Shown here in pieces: positions 1-5,396 of a DNA stretch of 19,413 bases. Under the pieces are notes generated by a model, which searched no databases, was not told the origin of the DNA, and was given only the letters and a program-made list of their open reading frames with translations. The stretch lies in assembly GCA_050247895.1 (NCBI GenBank), contig JBFWTJ010000027.1:1-19413 (forward strand), written 5' to 3'. The stretch is from CAVPEW01 sp050247895 (GTDB taxonomy: Bacteria; Actinomycetota; Acidimicrobiia; Acidimicrobiales; VFJN01). A program made the translations under genes and the position numbers. Numbering within the stretch: the first letter of the stretch is position 1; each line of letters opens with the position of its first letter.

Positions 1-414
1 GTGGTCGTCGCGGTGATGGGCCCCGGCGTGGTCGGGACCGACTCGCCGCTGGGCACCTCGGCGGTGGAGGTGGCCGCCGTCCTCGACGCCACCGCGGCCC
101 TGGGGGGCCGGCCGATCCTGTGCCCGCGGGCCTCCAGCGGCGACCGGCGCCCTCGCCACCAGGGCATCAGCCACCACACCCGGACCGCGCTGGGCCTGGT
201 GCGCAGCCCGGTCGAGGTGCCGGTGCCGCCCGAGCTCGCCGACGATCCCGTCGCCACCACGGTGGTGGTGCCCCCGGACCCGACCGGCGTGCTCCACCGG
301 GCCGACCTGGCGGTCACCACCATGGGCCGGGGGCCGGGCGAGGACCCCCTCTTCTTCGCCACCGCAGCGGCCGCCGGGGCCTTCGTCGCCCGGCTGGTCG
401 CCGAGCGGGCCTAG
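1..414 (+). CDS. DUF3866 family protein, C-terminal part (5' truncated by window edge)
   Basis: The frame is open from base 1 and ends at TAG 412-414, giving about 137 visible residues. The GTG at base 1 is probably internal, because DUF3866 proteins are much longer. The visible part has the Gly/Ala-rich segment VGTDSPLGTSAVEVA, a central HHTRTALGLV stretch, and the ending TTMGRGPGEDPLFF. I recognise this as the DUF3866 C-terminus, a family common in Actinobacteria with no assigned function. Its stop codon overlaps the candidate -10 box of the next gene. DUF3866 genes can lie near proteasome-associated genes, so pafA may lie upstream, but that is inference and not visible here. Confidence 0.72.
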   Translation: MVVAVMGPGVVGTDSPLGTSAVEVAAVLDATAALGGRPILCPRASSGDRRPRHQGISHHTRTALGLVRSPVEVPVPPELADDPVATTVVVPPDPTGVLHRADLAVTTMGRGPGEDPLFFATAAAAGAFVARLVAERA

Positions 415-417
415 CCT
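412..417 (+). promoter_or_regulatory. Candidate -10 box TAGCCT, leaderless start of pafB
   Basis: TAGCCT fits the actinobacterial TANNNT -10 consensus. It lies 8 nt before GTG 426, so transcription would begin at or next to the start codon. No convincing -35 hexamer or Shine-Dalgarno is visible. The box overlaps the stop codon of the preceding gene. Confidence 0.4.
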
Positions 418-425
418 CCCGACCG

Positions 426-1352
426 GTGTCCGCGGCGAAGCTCGAGAGGCTCCTGAACCTCACGGCCCTCCTGCTCGACACCCGCGTCCCGCTGCGGCGC
501 GAGGACATCCGGGCCCGCCTGCCGGGCTACGCCGAGGGCGACGAGGCCTTCCGGCGCCAGTTCGAGCGGGACAAGGACGACCTGCGCCGCATGGGCATCC
601 CCCTGGTCGTCGAGCCGGTGCCGGGTCGGGCGGTGCCGGTGGACGGCTACCGGATCCCCGCCGACCGCTACTACCTGCGCGACCCCCAGCTCGCACCCGA
701 CGAGCTCGCCGCCCTGCACCTGGCCGCGTCGGCGGTGCGGGTCGAGGGTCTCTCGGGTGGGGAGGGGTTGCGCAAGCTGGGGGACAGCCCGGCCCCCGAG
801 GGCGACGGACCGGCCATCGAGGTCGGACCCCTGCCCGGGGGACCGAACCTGGCCACCCTGTTCGGCGCGGTGACCGCCCGCAGCACGGTGGAGCTCACCT
901 ACCGGGGCGAGGCCCGCCGCCTCGACCCCCACCGCCTGGAGCTGCGGCGGGGCCGCTGGTACGTCACGGGCCACGACCACGGCCGGGACGGGGAACGGGT
1001 CTTCCGGGTCGACCGGATCGAGGGCGACGTGGCGGTGTCGGAGGGCCCGCCGTTCGCCGCCGCGGCGCGGTCGCGCTCGGGGGCCGAGCGGGAGCCCTGG
1101 GAGCTGGGGGAGGGCGAGCCGGTCCGGGCCCGGGTCCGCATCGACGGCCCGCCGGCGGACTGGGCGCTGCACCACCTCGGCCCCGCCGCGGTGGTGGCCC
1201 GCGACGACGACGGGGTCGTGGTCGAGCTCGACGTCGTGCACCGGGAGGGGTTCCGCACCTTCGTCCTGTCGTTCCTGGAGCACGCCGAGGTGCTCGACCC
1301 GCCCGAGCTGCGGGACGAGGTCGTGGCCTGGCTCGAGGCGCGCGCCTCGTGA
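426..1352 (+). CDS. pafB: WYL-domain transcriptional regulator, PafB-like
   Basis: 308 residues from GTG 426. I chose this start because the protein then begins directly with the winged-helix segment (SAAKLERLLNLTALLLD) and because a -10 box lies 8 nt upstream. Residues 1-70 form the helix-turn-helix part, ending near RRQFERDKDDLRRMGI. A WYL-type domain follows from about residue 140, with YRGEARRLDPHRLELRRG, RWYVTGHD and FRVDRIEG. In mycobacteria PafB and PafC act together as activator of the LexA-independent DNA-damage response, with the WYL domain sensing nucleic acid. The gene overlaps pafC by GTGA (1349-1352), so the two are translationally coupled. Assignment rests on the tandem WYL arrangement and the order relative to tatA-tatC-helY. 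pafA is not adjacent. Confidence 0.83.
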   Translation: MSAAKLERLLNLTALLLDTRVPLRREDIRARLPGYAEGDEAFRRQFERDKDDLRRMGIPLVVEPVPGRAVPVDGYRIPADRYYLRDPQLAPDELAALHLAASAVRVEGLSGGEGLRKLGDSPAPEGDGPAIEVGPLPGGPNLATLFGAVTARSTVELTYRGEARRLDPHRLELRRGRWYVTGHDHGRDGERVFRVDRIEGDVAVSEGPPFAAAARSRSGAEREPWELGEGEPVRARVRIDGPPADWALHHLGPAAVVARDDDGVVVELDVVHREGFRTFVLSFLEHAEVLDPPELRDEVVAWLEARAS

Positions 1353-2302
1353 CGCGGGGGCGGCCGGGCGCGGCCGACCGGGTCCGGCGGGTGCTGGAGA
1401 TGGTCCCGTGGGTCGCCCGGCGCGACGGGCCGACCCGAGCCGAGATCCGGGAGCGCTTCGCCATCACCGACGCCCAGCTCAGCGACGACCTGGCCGTGGT
1501 CTGGTACGTCGGGCTGCCCCCGTACACGCCGGACTCGCTCATCGACGTGGTCCAGGAGGACGGCCGGGTGTGGATCCGGTACCCGGACGTGTTCACCCGG
1601 CCGCAGAAGCTCACGCCCGAGCAGGGCCTGGCCCTGCTCGCGGCCGGCGCGTCGCTGCTGGCCCTGCCCGGCAGCGACCAAGGGGGCCCGCTGGCCCGGG
1701 GCGTGGCCAAGCTCGGGGCGGTCCTCGACGTGACCGGCGACGGGGCGCTGGAGATCGACCTGGGCCGGGGCCGCACCGAGATCGTGGAACCGTTGCAGCG
1801 GGCGGTGGCCGACCACCGCCGGGTGGCGCTCGACTACTACGCGTACGGGCGCGACCGCCGCACGTCACGGGTGGTGGACCCGGTGCGGCTCCACGCCGAG
1901 CGGGGCTCGCTGTACCTGTACGCCCACTGCCACCTGGCCGGGGCCCCGCGCTGGTTCCGGGTCGACCGGATCCGCCACGTCGAGGTCCTCGACGAGACCT
2001 TCGAGCCACCGGACCAGCCGGCACCGGCCGAGGTCTTCGAGCCCTCCGACGACGACCCCCGGGTCGTGCTGGACCTGGCCCCCTCGGCCGCGTGGGTCGC
2101 CGACCAGTACCCGATGGAGGACGTGCGACGGGCCGAGGACGGCGCCCTGCGGGTCACCTGCGTGGTGACCGCGGTCCCGTGGCTCGAGCGCCTCCTGCTG
2201 ACGCTGGGCCCCCAGGCTCGGGTCGTGGACGGTCCTGCCCATCTCGTCGACGCCGGCCGCCGCGCGGCCGGGAGGGTCCTGGAGCGCTATACGCTCCGGT
2301 GA
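1349..2302 (+). CDS. pafC: WYL-domain transcriptional regulator, PafC-like
   Basis: 317 residues from GTG 1349, which overlaps the pafB stop by 4 nt. The N-terminus (RVRRVLEMVPWVARRDGPT, then IRERFAITDAQLSDDLAVV) is a winged helix-turn-helix. The middle has the PafC-type stretch YVGLPPYTPDSLIDVV. A WYL-type domain follows with DYYAYGRDRRTSRVVDP, SLYLYAHC and WFRVDRIRHVEVL, then a WCX-like C-terminal segment (DLAPSAAWVADQYP). PafBC is a heterodimer in mycobacteria, and in some actinobacteria a fused protein. Here the partners are separate but coupled. The stop codon lies 1 nt before lepB, although lepB also seems to have its own -10 box inside the end of pafC. Confidence 0.85.
   Translation: MTRGRPGAADRVRRVLEMVPWVARRDGPTRAEIRERFAITDAQLSDDLAVVWYVGLPPYTPDSLIDVVQEDGRVWIRYPDVFTRPQKLTPEQGLALLAAGASLLALPGSDQGGPLARGVAKLGAVLDVTGDGALEIDLGRGRTEIVEPLQRAVADHRRVALDYYAYGRDRRTSRVVDPVRLHAERGSLYLYAHCHLAGAPRWFRVDRIRHVEVLDETFEPPDQPAPAEVFEPSDDDPRVVLDLAPSAAWVADQYPMEDVRRAEDGALRVTCVVTAVPWLERLLLTLGPQARVVDGPAHLVDAGRRAAGRVLERYTLR
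2290..2295 (+). promoter_or_regulatory. Candidate -10 box TACGCT, leaderless start of lepB
   Basis: TACGCT (TANNNT) ends 8 nt before GTG 2304 and lies within the last codons of pafC, inside an AT-richer island (GCTATACGCTC). There is no Shine-Dalgarno before the start codon. This suggests lepB can be transcribed independently of pafBC as a leaderless message. Confidence 0.4.
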
Positions 2303-2303
2303 A

Positions 2304-2897
2304 GTGAGCGACCTGGAGACGTCCGCGACGGCGGGCGACACGGAGTCTCGGTCCGACGACGAGGCGGACGCCAAGGGCCGCGCCCGCTCGATCGTGGAGT
2401 GGGCCGCGGTGATCATCGGCGCCCTGCTGGTCGCCCTGGTCATCAAGACCTTCCTCTTCCAGGCCTTCTACATCCCCTCCGAGTCGATGCTGCCCACCCT
2501 GGAGAAGGGCGACCGGGTCCTGGTCAACAAGCTCTCCTACGACCTCCACGACATCCACCGGGGCGACGTCGTGGTCTTCGAGCGGCCACCCAACCAACCC
2601 AAGGACGACATCAAGGACCTCATCAAGCGGGTCATCGGGATCCCCGGCGACGTCGTCGAGTCCCGCGACGGGATCGTCTACGTCAACGACCGGCAGCTCG
2701 ACGAGCCCTACCTGCCCGACGGGACCCGCACCGACAACCTGCCCCGCCAGACCGTGCCCCAGGGCCACATCCTGGTCCTGGGCGACAACCGGGGCGCGTC
2801 GACCGACAGCCGGATCTTCGGCGCCATCGACGAGGACCTGGTCGTGGGCCGGGCCTTCGTCAAGATCTGGCCGCCCGGCCGGCTCGGCGGCCTCTAG
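2304..2897 (+). CDS. lepB: Type I signal peptidase
   Basis: 197 residues from GTG 2304. The protein has an acidic cytoplasmic N-terminus (1-25), one membrane segment (about 33-50, VEWAAVIIGALLVALVIK) and then the S26 catalytic domain outside. Box B is YIPSESMLPTL with catalytic Ser61. Box D is IKRVIGIPGD with general-base Lys108. Box E is GDNRGASTDSR (160-170). All key residues are present. The enzyme removes signal peptides from Sec- and Tat-exported proteins, which fits the nearby tat genes and the secreted LysM/M23 hydrolase. It is short for the family but complete. The stop codon TAG shares its bases with the stop of the convergent phosphodiesterase gene (CTAG, 2894-2897). Confidence 0.95.
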   Translation: MSDLETSATAGDTESRSDDEADAKGRARSIVEWAAVIIGALLVALVIKTFLFQAFYIPSESMLPTLEKGDRVLVNKLSYDLHDIHRGDVVVFERPPNQPKDDIKDLIKRVIGIPGDVVESRDGIVYVNDRQLDEPYLPDGTRTDNLPRQTVPQGHILVLGDNRGASTDSRIFGAIDEDLVVGRAFVKIWPPGRLGGL

Positions 2898-3622
2898 GAC
2901 CCGTCGGGGGCGGCGGCGCGGGCCAGGGCGTCGGCCATGCGGTCGACGTGGTCCGAGTAGACGGCGTCGATCCCGCAGTCGAGCAGCTCGGCCAGGATCC
3001 GGGGCTGCTGGGCGTCCCATCCGAAGGCCAGCACCTCGAAGCGGTGCACGAGCGCCACCCGACCGCCGGTCCAGTCGCTGTGGTGGAGGTTGAGGGCGTC
3101 GATCCGGGCCCCGGCCAACGTGGCGGCCCGGCGCTCGAGGCCCTCGTGCAGGTGGCGCAGCCGGGTCGAGTCGACCAGGTGGACCTCGGGCTCGATCGCC
3201 CGCCAGCCCTGGAGGACCTCGAGGTCGGGGTGGCAGAGCCAGAGCCGGCCGAGCGCCTCGCCCCCCGCCGCCCGGGCCACCTCCACGACGCGGGGGAACG
3301 CCGCCACGTCCTTGACGTCCAGGGACAGGTCGGCGCCGGTCCCGCAGGCCTCGTAGAGCTGGGCCAGGGTGGGGACGTGGGCCGGGAGGTCGTCCCGGGC
3401 GCTCCGGGCCACGGGACGGCGCCGGAGCCGGCCCACGACGCCGTCGTGGTCCAGGACGGCCTCGCCGTCGGCGGTGAGCCAAACGTCGGACTCCAGGCCG
3501 GTCGCGCCCAGCCGCAGGGCCAGCAGGAAGGCCTCGATGGTGTTCTCCGGAGCATGGGCCCGCGCCCCCCGGTGCGCGAAGCCCAGGGGAGGGGTCCGAA
3601 TGGACCGGAGGCGAGTAGGCAC
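2894..3622 (-). CDS. Glycerophosphodiester phosphodiesterase family protein (GDPD)
   Basis: 242 residues from GTG 3622 on the minus strand. The frame also allows GTG 3691, but 3622 places the start 13 residues before the catalytic core and 8 nt after a CAGAAT box. Core motifs are FAHRGARAHAPENT (His17, Arg18), the metal/catalytic pair LESDV (Glu44, Asp46), and LDHD with His59. These are the conserved elements of the GDPD TIM barrel. The C-terminal strand (VLAFGWD ... GIDAVYSDHVDRM) matches the family ending. The family hydrolyses glycerophosphodiesters to glycerol 3-phosphate and an alcohol. I see no signal peptide, so it is probably cytoplasmic. It is divergent from the zinc-ribbon gene at 3727 and interrupts the pafC-tatA neighbourhood known from mycobacteria. 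Confidence 0.87.
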   Translation of the reverse strand: MPTRLRSIRTPPLGFAHRGARAHAPENTIEAFLLALRLGATGLESDVWLTADGEAVLDHDGVVGRLRRRPVARSARDDLPAHVPTLAQLYEACGTGADLSLDVKDVAAFPRVVEVARAAGGEALGRLWLCHPDLEVLQGWRAIEPEVHLVDSTRLRHLHEGLERRAATLAGARIDALNLHHSDWTGGRVALVHRFEVLAFGWDAQQPRILAELLDCGIDAVYSDHVDRMADALARAAAPDGS

Positions 3623-3630
3623 AGCGGCCC

Positions 3631-3636
3631 ATTCTG
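3631..3636 (-). promoter_or_regulatory. Candidate -10 box CAGAAT upstream of the GDPD gene
   Basis: Read on the minus strand, CAGAAT lies 8 nt before GTG 3622. It matches the weaker NANNNT form of the -10 box and the spacing seen at other genes in this window. It helps choose 3622 over 3691 as start. Weak evidence on its own. Confidence 0.25.
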
Positions 3637-3726
3637 CCGCGATTAGCTCGATCGGCCCATTGTCACGCCGACGGTCCTGGGGGAAAACCACACCACCACC
3701 AACCGGGGCGAGAACGGGCTGGAGAG

Positions 3727-4059
3727 ATGACGACGTTGATTCGGGCGAGCTGTGGAGACTGCGGCGATGTGGAGCTCTCCACGTCGGACCTCCTGGTGCG
3801 GGTCTGCGCCCAGGACGACAGCGGGACGTACATCTTCCGCTGCCCCGCCTGCCAGATGTCGGTGGTCAAGCCGGCCGAGCGCCGGATCATCGAGCTCCTG
3901 GTGGCCTCCGGGGTGCCGCTGCAGTCCTGGGACCTGCCGGCCGAGCTGACCGAGCCCCGGCCCACCCTGGGCCCGCTGACCCACGACGACCTGATCGACT
4001 TCCACCAGTTCCTCCAGGACGAGGACTGGTTCGACGCCCTGTTCCTGTCGGGCCGGTAG
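3727..4059 (+). CDS. Small zinc-ribbon protein, function unknown
   Basis: 110 residues from ATG 3727; GGAG is present but only 2 nt from the ATG. Two CxxC pairs, Cys9/Cys12 (CGDC) and Cys39/Cys42 (CPAC), flank a short beta-rich segment and form a plausible zinc ribbon at residues 5-48. The rest is helical and acidic, ending LIDFHQFLQDEDWFDALF. There is no helix-turn-helix or membrane segment. It is probably a nucleic-acid or protein-binding adaptor, but I do not recognise a named family. It stands 9 nt before the small membrane-protein gene at 4069 and upstream of tatA, so it may belong to the tat transcription unit. Confidence 0.78.
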   Translation: MTTLIRASCGDCGDVELSTSDLLVRVCAQDDSGTYIFRCPACQMSVVKPAERRIIELLVASGVPLQSWDLPAELTEPRPTLGPLTHDDLIDFHQFLQDEDWFDALFLSGR

Positions 4060-4062
4060 GGT
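4057..4062 (+). promoter_or_regulatory. Candidate -10 box TAGGGT, leaderless start of the gene at 4069
   Basis: TAGGGT overlaps the stop codon of the zinc-ribbon gene and ends 6 nt before GTG 4069. No Shine-Dalgarno precedes that GTG. This is the same layout as at tatA and pafB. Confidence 0.4.
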
Positions 4063-4068
4063 CGAGCC

Positions 4069-4251
4069 GTGGCGCTCCTGTGGACGATCCCGGTGCTGGC
4101 GGTCGTCGCGGGCACCGTCGTCGCCCTCCTCGGGATGGTGGGGATCGAGCGGGTGAGCCGTGACCTCGAGCTCCAGAGCCGCCGCCTGGAGGCGGTCCGG
4201 GTCGCCGTGCGGCAGGTCCGCGTCGAGGCCGAGGAGCTGCGCCGGCGCTGA
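4069..4251 (+). CDS. Small single-pass membrane protein with coiled-coil tail
   Basis: 60 residues from GTG 4069. Residues 3-25 form one hydrophobic helix (LLWTIPVLAVVAGTVVALLGMVG). Residues 27-60 are a charged helix rich in Arg, Glu and Leu, with heptad-like spacing consistent with a coiled coil. This resembles many short actinobacterial proteins of unknown function placed before tatA. Its closeness to tatA (35 nt) hints at a role in the same membrane process, but the sequence does not show which. Codon bias is G/C-rich at third positions like the neighbours, which supports a real gene despite its length. Confidence 0.68.
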   Translation: MALLWTIPVLAVVAGTVVALLGMVGIERVSRDLELQSRRLEAVRVAVRQVRVEAEELRRR

Positions 4252-4273
4252 TCGGTGCCCGCAGGCATCGACC

Positions 4274-4279
4274 TACACT
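4274..4279 (+). promoter_or_regulatory. Candidate -10 box TACACT, leaderless start of tatA
   Basis: TACACT ends 7 nt before ATG 4287, so the transcript would start at or one base before the start codon. No ribosome-binding site is present between them. A recognisable -35 is missing at the usual distance. Confidence 0.45.
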
Positions 4280-4286
4280 CGCTGGC

Positions 4287-4637
4287 ATGTTCAACCTCGG
4301 CGGGGGCGAGATCCTCGTCATCTCGCTGATCGCCCTGATCGTCCTGGGCCCGCAGCGACTCCCCGAGGCGGCACGCCAGGTCGGCCGGGTCGTGGGGGAG
4401 CTGCGCCGGCTGTCGAGCGGCTTCCAGAACGAGGTGCGCTCGGCCTTCGACGAGGCCGAGTCCGCGCCTCCGGCAACGTCGCGCCGAGCGGCCGAGGCCG
4501 CCGGCGAGGTCGCGGAAGCCGCCGGCGAGGTCGCGGAAGCCGACGCCCCGCAGGACGACCCGCACCCGAACGGGCGCTTCCCGGCCGAAGGCACCGACGC
4601 CGATCACAGCGGCCCGGCAGGCCAAGCGGGCCCGTAG
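4287..4637 (+). CDS. tatA: Twin-arginine translocase subunit, TatA/TatB family
   Basis: 116 residues from ATG 4287. A short membrane helix (about 6-20, GEILVISLIALIVL) is followed by the Gly-Pro hinge (Gly21, Pro22) and an amphipathic helix (24-55, QRLPEAARQVGRVVGEL). This is the TatA/TatB layout. Glu8 at the membrane entry and the GPQRLP motif are closer to TatB, so the subunit could be TatB or a bifunctional TatA. The tail (56-116) is disordered and acidic and contains a perfect 21-bp tandem duplication encoding AAGEVAE twice. The gene ends directly against the tatC start. It forms the Tat pathway with TatC, exporting folded proteins. Confidence 0.9.
   Translation: MFNLGGGEILVISLIALIVLGPQRLPEAARQVGRVVGELRRLSSGFQNEVRSAFDEAESAPPATSRRAAEAAGEVAEAAGEVAEADAPQDDPHPNGRFPAEGTDADHSGPAGQAGP
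4497..4538 (+). repeat. Perfect 2 x 21-bp tandem repeat in the tatA tail
   Basis: Units 4497-4517 and 4518-4538 are identical. Each adds seven residues (AAGEVAE-type) to the disordered C-terminal tail of the TatA-family protein and keeps the reading frame. The full identity suggests a recent slippage duplication. Confidence 0.9.
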
Positions 4638-5396
4638 GTGGTCGCCGAGCCGCTCGACGAGAGCCGCATGACCCTCGTCGAGCACCTCACCGAGCTGCGC
4701 GCGCGGCTCATCAAGTGCGTGGTCGCGGTGGTCGTGGGGATCGTCGTGGGCTTCGTGCTCTACGAGTGGATCTTCGACTTCCTCATCCGCCCCTACGCGC
4801 AGATCGCCGACGAGCAGAACTCCCTGACCGGGGACCGCCTCCTGCAGACCGACCCCCTCGAGGGCTTCGGCATCCGCATGCAGCTGTCGACCTACACCGG
4901 GATCGGCCTGGCCATGCCGGTCCTGCTCTGGCAGGTCTGGCGGTTCGTGACGCCGGGGCTGTACAGCCACGAACGGCGCTACGCCGTGCCCTTCGTCCTG
5001 TCGGCACTGGTCCTGTTCGTGCTCGGAGCCGGCCTGGCCTACATCACCCTGCCCCAGGCCCTCGACTTCCTCACCCGGATCGGCGGCGACAACCTCGTCA
5101 CCGCCTTCAGCACCGGCAAGTACGTCAAGCTGGTGACCTACATGATGCTGGCGTTCGGCATCGGCTTCGAGTTCCCCATCGTGCTGGTCTTCCTCCAGCT
5201 GGCCGGCCTGGTCGAGCCCCGCACGCTGGCCAAGGGCCGCCGCTACGCCGTGGTCGGGATCTGCATCCTGGTCGCGGTCATCACCCCGTCGGGCGATCCC
5301 TACAGCATGCTGATGCTCTCGGTTCCCATGGTCCTGTTCTACGAGATCTCCATCCTCCTCGGGCGGGTGATGGCACGTCGTCGAGCCGATGCCTGA
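4638..5396 (+). CDS. tatC: Twin-arginine translocase subunit TatC
   Basis: 252 residues from GTG 4638, immediately after the tatA stop. ATG 4668 (MTLVEHLTELRARL) is an alternative start that matches the usual TatC beginning. Conserved features are the N-terminal EHLTELRARL, which contributes to signal-peptide recognition; the first periplasmic region after LYEWIFDFLIRPY; FVTPGLYSHERRYAVPF with the family Glu112; and FGIGFEFPIVL with Glu178. ITPSGDP (216-221) lies in the last periplasmic loop. Six membrane helices can be counted. The length is typical. TatC is the receptor for twin-arginine signal peptides. The helY start codon lies within the tatC end (8-nt overlap), a gene order also found in mycobacteria. 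Confidence 0.96.
   Translation: MVAEPLDESRMTLVEHLTELRARLIKCVVAVVVGIVVGFVLYEWIFDFLIRPYAQIADEQNSLTGDRLLQTDPLEGFGIRMQLSTYTGIGLAMPVLLWQVWRFVTPGLYSHERRYAVPFVLSALVLFVLGAGLAYITLPQALDFLTRIGGDNLVTAFSTGKYVKLVTYMMLAFGIGFEFPIVLVFLQLAGLVEPRTLAKGRRYAVVGICILVAVITPSGDPYSMLMLSVPMVLFYEISILLGRVMARRRADA

Noticed and set aside
2154..3632. A 492-codon minus-strand open frame across lepB and the phosphodiesterase gene
   Set aside because: It overlaps two genes with clear catalytic motifs in other frames and has low-complexity Pro/Arg/Gly composition.
3623..3691. Longer start (GTG 3691) for the phosphodiesterase gene
   Set aside because: The additional 23 residues resemble no family N-terminus, and GTG 3622 has a -10-like box at the spacing common here. 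Not fully excluded.
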